From Micromonospora sp. WMMD1102 (lineage in GTDB: Bacteria; Actinomycetota; Actinomycetes; Mycobacteriales; Micromonosporaceae), in contig NZ_JARUBN010000001.1 in the NCBI RefSeq assembly GCF_029626265.1, forward strand, positions 1,054,001 to 1,118,000: a stretch of 64,000 nucleotides of DNA. The letters are read 5' to 3'. A program made the translations under genes and the position numbers. The notes beneath the pieces are model-generated. The model made no database searches. It had not been told where the DNA came from and worked only from the letters and a program-made list of their open reading frames with translations. Below are positions 45,865-54,878 of the stretch, piece by piece; position 1 is the first letter of the stretch, and every line of letters begins with the position of its first letter.

Positions 45865-47087
45865 CTCTGACGCTCGAGGCGGGTCTGGTCCGGGCCAACC
45901 TTCCGGCACCGACCCTGCGGTCCCTCACGACCCTGCACGCCCAGGCCCTGGAGGGGTCACGAGCGGCGTTCACCACATTGTCCAACGCAACGGCCGGGAT
46001 TCTCGGCCAGCTCGCGGTCCTGGACGCGGTTCCGCTGCGCGCGGTGCTGGGCCACGCTGCCGTGGTCGCCAGGCAGGCCGGCACTCTCGGCGGCTTCGAG
46101 TCGGTGTTCCTCACCGCGGTACTCGGCTGCGCGCCGACCGGTGAGGTCGAACTGACCGCGGCCGTCGAGGCATGGAATGCGGCCCTGCCCTCCGTGGCGG
46201 TGGCCGGCGGTGCCGGTGAGGTGCCGATCCTCGACCCGTCCAGCGGCCAGCTGGGGTTCGTCGACGCCGAGGCCCTGCACGGGTTGGGCCGGGTCGCCTC
46301 CCGGGCCGACTTCGTGACCCGACTCAAGCCGTTGCTCGACGCGCCGGGTGGGGAGTCCGTCGGTCGAATGGCCTTCGCCCGGGCCGTCGTGGTGGCGGCC
46401 GGTGCCATCGCCGGAACCCGGCTGCTGACCGGCCGCCCGGCGCAGGACCCGCTGCGCCAGCGGATCGCGCAGGCCCTGGGCGCCACGGAGGACGGCCGTG
46501 CACTTGACTCCCTGCTCGCGGCCGGCAAGGCGCTGCTCGTCGACGTCGTGCACCTGGCCGCGATCCGGACGGCTGACAAGGCCCCCGGTGAGACGCTCGC
46601 ACCGGTCGTCACGAGCTCGGTCGACGCCGTGCACGCGACCTGGACGGGCAGCCGCCTCCGCGGGACGGCGCTCCCGGCCGGCGACGGCCTGGCCGCTCAG
46701 GTGCTGGGCGACGGCCGCAATCTCTACCTCCAGGGCCTGCCCCGATGCGACGACCGGGGCGCGGTCATCGAACTCGGCTTCCTACGTCCGCTGTGGACAG
46801 CGCGGGAGCGGCACGAGGCGGAGGCGCGTCGACGGGCCTACGACACGGCCGTCGTCGTCGGGCGGCCGTACGGGCGACGGATCCCCACCCGACCGAGGAA
46901 GCTCATCTCGCTACTGCCGGGGCTGCATCCACTGACCGGGGTGCCCGTCGATCCGGTCACGGGCCTACCGCTGCCGGGCTACCGGGGGGAGTTCGCCATT
47001 GCGGCCGAGCAACTGCTGTGGACGGCGGTCACGTTGCGCGTCTCGCCCGAGGCGCCGGTGGGCGAGGTGGTGCTGCGGATGGCCTGA
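45861..47087 (+). CDS. Unknown protein coupled to the glycine-zipper protein
   Basis: 408 residues with no signal peptide. The N-terminus is helical (TLRSLTTLHAQALEGSRAAF), the middle is an Ala/Val-rich globular region, and a Pro/Gly-rich stretch near the C-terminus (HPLTGVPVDPVTGLPLPGYR) resembles a structured loop. It overlaps the upstream gene (ATGA), so the two are stoichiometrically translated. No domain recognised. Confidence 0.75.
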   Translation: MTLTLEAGLVRANLPAPTLRSLTTLHAQALEGSRAAFTTLSNATAGILGQLAVLDAVPLRAVLGHAAVVARQAGTLGGFESVFLTAVLGCAPTGEVELTAAVEAWNAALPSVAVAGGAGEVPILDPSSGQLGFVDAEALHGLGRVASRADFVTRLKPLLDAPGGESVGRMAFARAVVVAAGAIAGTRLLTGRPAQDPLRQRIAQALGATEDGRALDSLLAAGKALLVDVVHLAAIRTADKAPGETLAPVVTSSVDAVHATWTGSRLRGTALPAGDGLAAQVLGDGRNLYLQGLPRCDDRGAVIELGFLRPLWTARERHEAEARRRAYDTAVVVGRPYGRRIPTRPRKLISLLPGLHPLTGVPVDPVTGLPLPGYRGEFAIAAEQLLWTAVTLRVSPEAPVGEVVLRMA

Positions 47088-47401
47088 TCCAGGCGATCCT
47101 GACGCGGAGTGTGGTTCCGCCGCTTCAGCCACCTCATCCGGCTCGGTCCAATGTGGCGGCGGCGGCGCTGGCGCCGGGACGATGGAAGGCTGATGCCTTC
47201 CGGGCACGTCCGGGGTCTGCCACAGCGGCAGGTTCGCCGGGATCGTCAGGCCGCATAGTTCAGGAAGCGTCTTCGTCACACAGCCGCCCGGCAGCGCGTC
47301 GGCCGCGCACGCATCCTCGTGGGAGGTCTCGACCGGGAGGCAACGCGGTAGGCTGGCCGTGCGTCGGAGACTCGTGGCCGCTCATCCACACGGGAGGGTG
47401 C
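47088..47401. other. Intergenic region before the NLR-like cassette
   Basis: 314 bp. A minus-strand frame (47279-46965) begins in a protein-like way but runs into the neighbouring gene and looks like chance. It should hold the promoter of the three-gene cassette; TAGGCT at 47350-47355 could be a -10 element. An ACGGGAGGGTG ribosome-binding site lies just before 47402. Confidence 0.45.
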
Positions 47402-47788
47402 ATGGATCCGGTCTCGCTGATCGTGACCGCGCTTGTCGCCGGGGCGTCCGCCGCACTCAAGGACACGGCGGGGGACGCGATCAGAAGCGGCTACCTCGGG
47501 CTCAAGTCGCTGCTGAAGCGAAAGCTCGACCGCGACCCGCTGGACCCGGTCCTGGTGGACCAGCACGAGAAGGACCCGGACCTCTTCGCCGAGGCGTTGC
47601 GCGCGAGGCTGATCCAAATCGAGGCGGGCGACGACGAGGAGATTGTCGGGGCGGCGGAGGCGGTGCTGCGGATCGCCGACCCGGAGGGGACGCGGACAGG
47701 CAAGTACCGCGTCCACGTGTCTGGTGGCCAAGGCGCGGTCATCGGCGAGCACAACACGGTGACCCAGAACTACCACAACGCCCCATGA
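47402..47788 (+). CDS. Small effector with C-terminal amyloid-like motif (BASS-type)
   Basis: 128 residues. The N-terminus begins with an amphipathic/hydrophobic helix (PVSLIVTALVAGASAAL, about 3-19) and a basic helix (GLKSLLKRKL), followed by an acidic helical region. This shape matches bacterial HeLo-like (Bell) pore-forming domains that need a free N-terminus. Residues 101-128 carry a motif with core VSGGQGAVIGEHNTV that recurs at the N-terminus of the next protein (16 of 28 identical). ATG 47402; the stop overlaps the next ATG. By analogy with bacterial amyloid-signalling systems it would be nucleated by the neighbouring ATPase and permeabilise the membrane. The toxic role is inference. 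Confidence 0.78.
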   Translation: MDPVSLIVTALVAGASAALKDTAGDAIRSGYLGLKSLLKRKLDRDPLDPVLVDQHEKDPDLFAEALRARLIQIEAGDDEEIVGAAEAVLRIADPEGTRTGKYRVHVSGGQGAVIGEHNTVTQNYHNAP

Positions 47789-49035
47789 CATCCGGGCCGG
47801 CAAAGTACGAGGCCCAGGTGTCGGGTGGGCAGGGCGCGATCATCGGGGATTACGCGACCGTGTTCCAGAGCTTCACCACCGCGCCGTCCCCGCTGGCCAG
47901 CCACATTCGGGTCCACCAGTTCAGCGGCGTCGTGGACGATCGCACCAGGGCCTTCGTCGGCCGGGAGTTCTTACTGGACGCGATCGACGGCGTGCTGCGC
48001 GACGAGTCCTTCCGCTCCGGCTACGTCGTGTTGCGGGGTGAGCCGGGCATCGGCAAGACGTCGGTGCTCGCTCACCTGATCAGCTCCCGCCGGTACGTGC
48101 ACCATCTCAACATCGCGCCGATGAACATCCGGTCCCCTGAGGCGTTTCTGGCCAACGTGTGTGCGCAGCTGATCGTCCGCTACGGCCTGGACCACGACCA
48201 CCTGCCCGACACAGCCACCCGCGACGGTGGTTTCCTGGCGCAGCTCCTCGCAGAGGCCAGCGCGGTCTCCGCCAACCTGCCGCTGGTCGTGGTCGTCGAC
48301 GCGCTCGACGAGGCCGAGGACCACGCGGCCGGGGGTGCCAACCGGTTGTTCCTGCCGCCGACCCTGCCGCCAGGCGTGTTCTTCGTGGTGAGCAGCCGCG
48401 AGCGCCACGACCACCAGCTCTACGTCGACAGCCGACGGGACATCTATCTACGCGACGACGACCCCCAGAACCTCGCGGACATCGCCACGTACGTCACGAA
48501 CCGCCTGCGCGAGCACGGTATGCGCCGCGACGGTCTGGCAGAGATCCTTGTCGACCGCAGCGAAGGCAATTTCATGTACGTGGTGTACGTGCTGGGCGAT
48601 CTCCTGAGAGGCTCGGTGGACATCGAGGACGTGGACGCCCTGCCGCACGGTCTGCGCGCCTATTACCAGCGGCACTGGGGCATCATGCGGGCCCGCGACC
48701 CCGACCTGTTCGACCGGTACCAGGCGCCTCTGGTGTGCTTCCTGGCGACCGCTCGCGAGCCGGTGACCCTGGCCCGGTCGACGGAGTGGATAGCCAGATA
48801 TTGGAAGCAGTCCCGGTGGGACGTCGCGGAGTTCCGGCCGCGCACGGTGGTCGGCGTCGTGCGGAACTGGCGGGAGTTCCTCAACGAGGAAGGGGTCGGC
48901 GCCGACGCCCGGTACCGGCTCTACCATACGAGCTTCCAGGAATTTCTGCGGGACGAGGTGGGGCTGGCCCCGTTCCATGACACGATCGGCGCCGTCGCAC
49001 TCGACAAGATCGACGGCCTCGTGCCGGACGGCTGA
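47785..49035 (+). CDS. STAND/NACHT-like ATPase with N-terminal amyloid-like motif
   Basis: 416 residues. Residues 7-34 carry the motif shared with the upstream effector (core VSGGQGAIIGDYATV). The ATPase follows: FVGRE at 57-61, Walker A GEPGIGKTS (85-93, K91), Walker B LVVVVDALDEAED (D172, D175, E176), a sensor SSRE near 205-210, and a helical/winged-helix end with HTSFQEFLRDE, typical of NACHT proteins. Unlike most NLR-like ATPases it has no C-terminal repeat sensor; it stops after the winged helix and the next gene starts 2 nt later. It overlaps the effector gene by 4 bp (ATGA). Confidence 0.88.
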   Translation: MTSGPAKYEAQVSGGQGAIIGDYATVFQSFTTAPSPLASHIRVHQFSGVVDDRTRAFVGREFLLDAIDGVLRDESFRSGYVVLRGEPGIGKTSVLAHLISSRRYVHHLNIAPMNIRSPEAFLANVCAQLIVRYGLDHDHLPDTATRDGGFLAQLLAEASAVSANLPLVVVVDALDEAEDHAAGGANRLFLPPTLPPGVFFVVSSRERHDHQLYVDSRRDIYLRDDDPQNLADIATYVTNRLREHGMRRDGLAEILVDRSEGNFMYVVYVLGDLLRGSVDIEDVDALPHGLRAYYQRHWGIMRARDPDLFDRYQAPLVCFLATAREPVTLARSTEWIARYWKQSRWDVAEFRPRTVVGVVRNWREFLNEEGVGADARYRLYHTSFQEFLRDEVGLAPFHDTIGAVALDKIDGLVPDG

Positions 49036-49036
49036 G

Positions 49037-51970
49037 ATGACGCTGGATCCCTACGAACTGCGCCACCTGGTCGCGCACCTCGACCTGGCCGGCAACACCG
49101 CGGAGTTGCACCGGCTACTGACCGCCAGCGACGCCCACGGCCGGAACCTGTGGTTCGGACTGAAGGACGTACAGGGCGACGTCGACGGGTACCGGCGTGA
49201 TGTGGACCGCGCGCAGCGGACGGTGCGCCGGGTCGTCGACATGGAGCTGGACGAGGGCAGGACGACCCGGGACATCGGCCGGGAGGTCCACTACCTGCTG
49301 CTCTCCCTGTCCGTGGTCGACCAGGTCGGCAACATGCCGCCGGAGCTGTTCGCGGCGATGGTGGCCAAGGGGGTCTGGTCGCCAGAGACCGCCCTGCGGG
49401 CTGCCTCTGGCGACGTCGGCGCCGTGGCGTCATTGCTCCGGTATCTGCCGACAGACGTGGCCGAACGAGCGGTGACCGACGCCCTGGCTACGGTGTCGAC
49501 TCAGCCACAGCCGTGGGACCGGTCGAACATGCTGGCGCAACTCGCGCCCCACCTGACCGCCCGGCACGGCGAACGGGCGGTGGCGCTACTCGCAGGGTTG
49601 CCCGGCCATCTGCGCCGGAAGCCGGCCGAGCGGCTGGCCGGCCGGGTTCGAGCCGATCAGCTGCGTACGGTTGTGGACCTCGTCACCGAGATCGACGACG
49701 TACGGGACAGGTCGCAGGCGTTGGCGGCGATCGGAGAGCACGTTGCCGACGACGTCGACGCGATCACGGCCGCCGCCGACACGATTGTCGATCCGGACCA
49801 CCGGGCAGTCGCGTTGTCGGGAATTATCGACCGGCTGAGTAGCTCCGTGCTTCCTGAGCTGCTCGCGGCGATGGCGACGGAACGAGAAGACCGGTTCTGG
49901 CGGGCGCGGGCCCTGGAACTCCTGCGGCCTTCGCTGTCCGACGAACTGCTTCCCGCGGCCATGACCGCCACCGACAACCTGGAAGGTGAGGTGCGCCTGG
50001 CGGCGCTCATCGCGATCGCACCTGTCCTCACCCCGGAGCTCGCCTCCACCGCGTTGCGCACCGCCCTGGCCGCCGATGGTCTCTGGGGCCAGGATGAGCT
50101 GATCATCGCGCTGACGTCCCGGCTGTCCTCGACGGACGTCGACGTCGTCGTGCGCGACGCGCGGCGGCGAGGCGCGCAGGCGGTACTCGCCGCCGCCGCA
50201 CTCGTGGTCGGGCCCGCCGAGCGGGCCACGCTGTTCAGCGAGGCGGTCGACATCCTCGAACAGCGGCTGAAGTCTCCGAAGGGCGCACGCGGTGACCCCG
50301 GAACGCGGAAGCGCGAGGCGCGTACGTTTGCCGAGCTACCCACGGAGCTGCTCGGCCGCGCGGTCGAACTGGTCGAGGGCATGTCCCCGGAGATGGCAGT
50401 GGCCCTGGCCGAGCGGTTGTCCCAAGCCGGGCTGGCGAAGGAGCGCGAGCAGGTACTGCGCACGACGTTGCACACCATTCGCGATTGGCAGAGCGACCAC
50501 GAGGACGAGGACGGTGCCCGGTTCAGAGCCATGACCACGATCGCGCCCGCGTTGTCCAGAACGCTGCGCTGGGATGCTCTGACAGTCGCCGGGAAGGCCG
50601 GCGAAGACCGGAACGAGGGGGACTGGCGGGCCGTCCAGCTTGTCCGCACGAGCGTGCGAGAACTCGTGCCCTACCTGGACGCGGATCAGCTGTCGGTGGC
50701 GGTCTCGATGATCCGGGAGATCCGAGACGCCGTCGACCGGAGCGCGGCGCTGACCGGGCTGCTGGCGTACCTGGGCGAACCCGAACGTACCGCCGCGCTC
50801 GAGTGGACGTTGGCCGTGACAGACGAGATCATCGACCCGTACGATCGGCGCGACCGCATCGTCGAACTGGCACCGATCCTGCCGGCCCGGTCGTTCGAGC
50901 GGATTCTGGCGATGACCGACGAGATCGACGAGCTCGAGATCATGGCCGAGACGCTCGCGAGAATTGGCGACCACGTACCAGCCGAGTTGGTCCTGGACAT
51001 CGACGACCTGCTGGCGGACGTCGACTGCCCCAGGTGGACATCATTGGCCTATGCCCGGCTCGCCCACCGGGTGACCGGGAAGCTCCGCCGACGGTTCTAT
51101 GCTCGCGCGGTCGCCGATTTCGACAGGCTCGACGACGACGAATGGGTGAGGCAGGAACCAGACATCCTTCGGGCTCTGCTTCCCGTCACGCCGGACGATT
51201 CCCTGCCGGACCTGCGGGCGAAGGCCGACCGGATCTACTACCTCGACGAGCGCGCCCGTTTCCTAGTAGATCTTGCCGCCCGGCTGAAGGGGCGGGCCCG
51301 GGCCGAGACCCTGACCGCAGCGCTGGCGACCGCGCGGCAGGTCGAACGGCTCGAAGACAGGGCCAAGGCCATCGCCGCAGTTGGCGAGGATGTTCCGGGC
51401 GTACTCGCCGCGATCGACGAGATCGACGACGTAGGGTGCCGCAACGTCGCGTTCGCCGCTCTCGGCCGTCCCGTCTCGGCCGAGAGCGTGCTACAGCTCG
51501 AACACAGGATGCGCGAAGAGAGCCCGGGTGACAACGACGCCCTGGCCAGGAACAGGCAGTCCTTCGTCTACCTCGCCAGCCGGGCTCCCGTCGACCTGGT
51601 GCCGCACCTACTCGGAGCCGTCAAGGACCTGCCAAGTGAACTCGATCGCGTCGACCTGTTGCTGGCGCTGGCTCCCAGGCTGCCGGAGGACCTGCTGCCC
51701 GCCGCGTTGCAAGCCCTTGATGACGTGGACATCGACCTGGAAGACGCCGCACAGGTGCTGGCCACCCTGACCGCGAGGTTCCGCGATCCTCCCGGGCCGG
51801 AGCTGAAGCAACTATGGGGCGCGGCGCGCTCGATGATGATGAGAGGCCGGCGACAGGACGCCCTGACCACGCTCGGAACGGTCGCGGAGCTGGTCGCGCT
51901 GACTGGTGGTGAGGCTGGAGTCAAGGAAGCCGCACAGGCTGTCCACAGCGTCGGCGAGTGGTTTCCGTGA
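49037..51970 (+). CDS. Helical-repeat (HEAT/ARM-like) protein, probable sensor of the NLR-like cassette
   Basis: 977 residues, almost entirely helical and acidic, with no signal peptide. It is built of 35-45-residue helical pairs with recurring elements of the form A-L-A-A-I-G-E-H and L-P-x-E-L-L (ALAAIGEHVADDV, LAPHLTARHGERAV, LAYLGEPERTAAL, LARIGDHVPAELV, AIAAVGEDVPGVL, LAPRLPEDLLPAAL). This is the pattern of an alpha-solenoid such as HEAT or TPR-like repeats. ATG 49037 lies 1 nt after the ATPase stop. In ordinary NLRs such a solenoid is fused to the ATPase and senses the trigger, so I infer it is the detached sensor. The ligand is unknown. Confidence 0.8.
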   Translation: MTLDPYELRHLVAHLDLAGNTAELHRLLTASDAHGRNLWFGLKDVQGDVDGYRRDVDRAQRTVRRVVDMELDEGRTTRDIGREVHYLLLSLSVVDQVGNMPPELFAAMVAKGVWSPETALRAASGDVGAVASLLRYLPTDVAERAVTDALATVSTQPQPWDRSNMLAQLAPHLTARHGERAVALLAGLPGHLRRKPAERLAGRVRADQLRTVVDLVTEIDDVRDRSQALAAIGEHVADDVDAITAAADTIVDPDHRAVALSGIIDRLSSSVLPELLAAMATEREDRFWRARALELLRPSLSDELLPAAMTATDNLEGEVRLAALIAIAPVLTPELASTALRTALAADGLWGQDELIIALTSRLSSTDVDVVVRDARRRGAQAVLAAAALVVGPAERATLFSEAVDILEQRLKSPKGARGDPGTRKREARTFAELPTELLGRAVELVEGMSPEMAVALAERLSQAGLAKEREQVLRTTLHTIRDWQSDHEDEDGARFRAMTTIAPALSRTLRWDALTVAGKAGEDRNEGDWRAVQLVRTSVRELVPYLDADQLSVAVSMIREIRDAVDRSAALTGLLAYLGEPERTAALEWTLAVTDEIIDPYDRRDRIVELAPILPARSFERILAMTDEIDELEIMAETLARIGDHVPAELVLDIDDLLADVDCPRWTSLAYARLAHRVTGKLRRRFYARAVADFDRLDDDEWVRQEPDILRALLPVTPDDSLPDLRAKADRIYYLDERARFLVDLAARLKGRARAETLTAALATARQVERLEDRAKAIAAVGEDVPGVLAAIDEIDDVGCRNVAFAALGRPVSAESVLQLEHRMREESPGDNDALARNRQSFVYLASRAPVDLVPHLLGAVKDLPSELDRVDLLLALAPRLPEDLLPAALQALDDVDIDLEDAAQVLATLTARFRDPPGPELKQLWGAARSMMMRGRRQDALTTLGTVAELVALTGGEAGVKEAAQAVHSVGEWFP

Positions 51971-51994
51971 CAGCGGCTGGTCCGGACGGGACGA

Positions 51995-52432
51995 TCAGCC
52001 GAGCTGTTCGGCCAGGGCGACGACGATGCCTTCCGGGCCACGGACGTTGCAGAGCCGGTAGCTGTTCTCGTACCGGACCAGCTCGCCGACGAGCTCGGCG
52101 CCGTGGTTGCGCAGGCGGGCGACGACCTCCTCGATGTCGTCGACGGCGAACATCATGCGCCGGATACCCAACGTGTTCAGCGGTGCGTCCTTCGGCTCCG
52201 CGCTGATCGCCGTCGGGGTGTGGAACCTCGTCAGTTCGACCCGGCCGTGGCCGTCCGGGGTCCGCAACATCGCGATGTCCGCCCGCACGCCGTCCAGCCC
52301 GACGAGCTGGTCCACCGACTCACCCTCGACTGTCGTCCTGCCCTCCAGCTCCATGCCGAGTTCGACGAAGAACGCGATGACAGCCGCGAGGTCGTCGACA
52401 ACGACGAGGACGTTGTCCATCCGCTTGATCAT
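51995..52432 (-). CDS. VOC-superfamily (glyoxalase-like) protein
   Basis: 145 residues with the paired beta-alpha-beta-beta-beta modules of the vicinal-oxygen-chelate fold (MDNVLVVVDDLAAVIAFFVE, LGIRRMMFAVDDIEEVVARL). The strand pattern ends with GIVVALAEQLG. Metal-binding positions of glyoxalase I are only partly kept, so the reaction is unclear. ATG 52432 has an AGAAGGAG site. It is divergent from the LysR gene, which probably controls it. Confidence 0.9.
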   Translation of the reverse strand: MIKRMDNVLVVVDDLAAVIAFFVELGMELEGRTTVEGESVDQLVGLDGVRADIAMLRTPDGHGRVELTRFHTPTAISAEPKDAPLNTLGIRRMMFAVDDIEEVVARLRNHGAELVGELVRYENSYRLCNVRGPEGIVVALAEQLG

Positions 52433-52760
52433 GGTGGTACTCCTTCTCTGGTATACGAATTCTCTGGTGTACGAAGATGCCGCGGTACGCCCCCAGTCGG
52501 TCCGGATGCCGATCACCCGGCGGACCGCGCCGACGAGAGCGTCGAGGGGGTCGGCGATGGAGGCCGCGATGGGAGCCGCGAGGGAATCGGCGATGGGGTC
52601 GGCGGGGGAGCCGCCCGGGGGCGTGTCGACGTGCTGGAGAGCCGTACCCGCCACGTCGTCCTCCTCGTTCGCAAGCGGGGCCGTCCCGTTCAGCGTCTTA
52701 CGAGCAAGACCTATTCGTCCAATGACAACTTCTGCGGCTACCCATAACTATGATGGATGA
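52433..52760. other. VOC/LysR divergent region with a tandem 16-bp repeat
   Basis: 328 bp. TTCTCTGGTATACGAA (52444-52459) is followed directly by TTCTCTGGTGTACGAA (52460-52475), one mismatch, just upstream of the VOC gene's ribosome-binding site. The stretch at 52500-52660 is an open minus-strand frame of Ala/Asp/Ile-rich low complexity that I do not regard as coding. CATAACT near 52744 may be the LysR -10. Confidence 0.5.
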
Positions 52761-53651
52761 ATGCTGGATATCGTGCGGCTACGCATCCTGGCGGCGGTCG
52801 CCGCGCACGGCTCGGTAACCAAGGCGGCCAAGCAGTTGAAGTACTCTCAGCCAGCGGTGAGCCACCACCTGGCCCGGCTGGAGGCCGAAACCGGCGCCCG
52901 GCTCGTCCAGCGCATCGGGCGGGGCATCCGACTCACCCCGGAGGGCGCGCACCTCGCGCGCCGGGCTGCGGAGATCGTCGGACGGGTCGACACCGCCGCC
53001 GCGGAACTGTCGGCGATGGTGGGCCTGCGGACCGGCCGGGTACGGGTCGCCGGCTTCCAGTCAGCACTCGCCGCCCTGATTCCGTACACCGCCGCCACCC
53101 TGCGCCGCAACCACCCCGGTATCGAACTGCACCTGGTCGACGCCCACCCGCAGGTGGCGCTGCACCTGCTGCGTGACGGGCAGGTCGACGCCGCCGTCGT
53201 CTTCCGCTACGACGACAGCACGCCGGACGGCGTCCGCGCGACGCACCTGTTCGACGACCCGATGCACCTGCTCAGTCTCGAACCGGGCCAGACGCTGCGG
53301 GACCATCGCGACTCGGCCTGGATCGCCGGCTGCGAGAACTGCCGCCGCGATTTCGTCGACGCGTGTGAGCGGGCTGGCTTCACCCCGCACGTCGCCTACA
53401 CCAGCGACGACGTGATCGTCCAACAGTCCCTCGTCGCCGCCGGCATGGGCGTGACCACCGAGCCCGGCCTGACCCTACGTACGCACCGGGCACCCGGAAT
53501 CGAAGCCACCCCGCTGTCCGACTTCCGCCGACGCGTCTATCTCGCCACCTACGGCGACCCGCCGGACTCCCCGGCCACCACGGCCTTCGTCACCGCGCTG
53601 CAGCACGCCGTCCAGCAGACCCGCCCCGGGGAGGCGGCACCACGGGGGTGA
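52761..53651 (+). CDS. LysR-family transcriptional regulator
   Basis: 296 residues. N-terminal winged HTH (2-60: LRILAAVAAHGSVTKAAKQL, YSQPAVSHHLARLE) followed by a periplasmic-binding-protein-like effector domain (about 90-290). Divergent from the VOC gene, the standard LysR arrangement. ATG 52761 lies very close to the TATGATGG leader. Confidence 0.94.
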   Translation: MLDIVRLRILAAVAAHGSVTKAAKQLKYSQPAVSHHLARLEAETGARLVQRIGRGIRLTPEGAHLARRAAEIVGRVDTAAAELSAMVGLRTGRVRVAGFQSALAALIPYTAATLRRNHPGIELHLVDAHPQVALHLLRDGQVDAAVVFRYDDSTPDGVRATHLFDDPMHLLSLEPGQTLRDHRDSAWIAGCENCRRDFVDACERAGFTPHVAYTSDDVIVQQSLVAAGMGVTTEPGLTLRTHRAPGIEATPLSDFRRRVYLATYGDPPDSPATTAFVTALQHAVQQTRPGEAAPRG

Positions 53652-53834
53652 CCTGACTGGCCAGCCAGTTCAGGCATCCGGAGATCCCCTGGCCTCCGGT
53701 CCCCCGACCCGGACAGCGTGCCAACGAAGCCGGTGAGGGCGAGCCTGCGAAGTCGCGGGGCCTACCGGTCCGGCCGGTTGCCGCGGCCACCGCGATCCGC
53801 TCGCCGCGGCGCGGCGCGGGCGTGCGCACCCGGA

Positions 53835-54878
53835 CTACTCCGTACCGTCCGCCGGCAGTCGGTCCGGCAGCCCGAGCCGCGGGAACTGGTCGTCGTGGAA
53901 TATCAGGATCTCGGTGATCGCCCCGCCGGTGATGCGCAGCACGTCGATCGTCAGCGGCAGGTACGCACCCTCCCGCTCCCGCCAGTGGTAGAAGGCGACG
54001 GCGGGTTGCCGGTTCACCGCGGTGGGGACCGCGCGCAGCCCCGTCATGCCCGGGTAGCCGTCTTCGACCCAGTTGTTCAGCACCGCGTCGCGGCCGACGT
54101 ACAGGCCCGGCGTGGGCGGCATCGAGCAGCGGACGTCGTCCCGCAGCATCGTGGCGAGCCGGTCGATGTCCGTGGCCACGCTGGCGTCGGTGAAGCGGCG
54201 TACCAGCTCACGGGTCTCGGCGTCCTCCTCGCCGCCGGTCCAGTCCTGCCGTTGCGCGGGCAGGTGTTCCCGCATGCCGGCGCGGGCCCGTTGCAGTGCA
54301 CTGTTCACGGAGTTCACCGAGTCCCCGAGAAGCTCCGCAACGTCCTTCGCCGGCCAGCCGAGCACGTCCCGCAGGATCAGCACGGCCCGCGGGCGCGGCG
54401 CGAGATGCTGGACCGCGACCAGGTACGCCAGCTCGATCGTCTCGCGCGCGATGGCCAGGGTCTCCGGTTCGTCCGCGTCAGCTGCGGGCAGCTCGTCGAG
54501 CAGCCGGTCCGGGTAGGGCTGCAACCACCGCACCTCGCCGCCGGTCGCGGGCTGCGGGCGGCACCTGGCGAGCAGGTCCAGGCAGGCGTTGGTGGCGATC
54601 CGGTAGAGCCAGGCCCGGAAGGTCGACCGCCCTTCGAAGGTCTCCCGCCGCCGCCAGGCCCGGAGGAAGGTCTCCTGCACGGTGTCCTCGGCGTCCTCGA
54701 ACGACCCGAGCATCCGGTAGCAGTGCACGTGCAGCTCCCGCCGGTGCCGCTCCGCCAGCCCCGAGAACGCCGACTCGTCGACCTCGCCCGGACTGTTCCC
54801 GCCCGGCCCGTTCCGGTCCGGGCCGCTCTCGCCCGACCCGTTCCCGCCCAGTTCCGCCAGCCGCCTGTCCGCGCTCAT
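53835..54878 (-). CDS. Sigma-70 factor with C-terminal SnoaL-like domain (ECF41/SigJ-like)
   Basis: 347 residues. Sigma region 2 (about 38-105; HVHCYRMLGSFEDAEDTVQE, TFLRAWRR, FRAWLYRIATNACLDLL), region 4 (about 155-215; LAPRPRAVLILRDVLGWPAK, LLGDSVNSVNSALQRAR) and a fused SnoaL/NTF2-like tail (about 235-340). The tail modulates activity in place of an anti-sigma factor. The ATG at 54878 (MSADRRLAELG) with an AAGGA site is preferred over an upstream ATG at 54962. It resembles the TIGR02960 group. Confidence 0.92.
   Translation of the reverse strand: MSADRRLAELGGNGSGESGPDRNGPGGNSPGEVDESAFSGLAERHRRELHVHCYRMLGSFEDAEDTVQETFLRAWRRRETFEGRSTFRAWLYRIATNACLDLLARCRPQPATGGEVRWLQPYPDRLLDELPAADADEPETLAIARETIELAYLVAVQHLAPRPRAVLILRDVLGWPAKDVAELLGDSVNSVNSALQRARAGMREHLPAQRQDWTGGEEDAETRELVRRFTDASVATDIDRLATMLRDDVRCSMPPTPGLYVGRDAVLNNWVEDGYPGMTGLRAVPTAVNRQPAVAFYHWREREGAYLPLTIDVLRITGGAITEILIFHDDQFPRLGLPDRLPADGTE

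Noticed and set aside
46965..47279. 104-codon minus-strand ORF starting MTKTLPELCGLTIPANLPLW
   Set aside because: It overlaps the 3' end of the 45861 gene and becomes His/Arg/Pro-rich; there is no promoter or ribosome-binding site. Probably chance.
52500..52654. N-terminal extension of the VOC protein (open to 52654)
   Set aside because: Low-complexity Ala/Asp/Ile sequence without start signals; the ATG at 52432 has a strong AGAAGGAG site and matches the family start.
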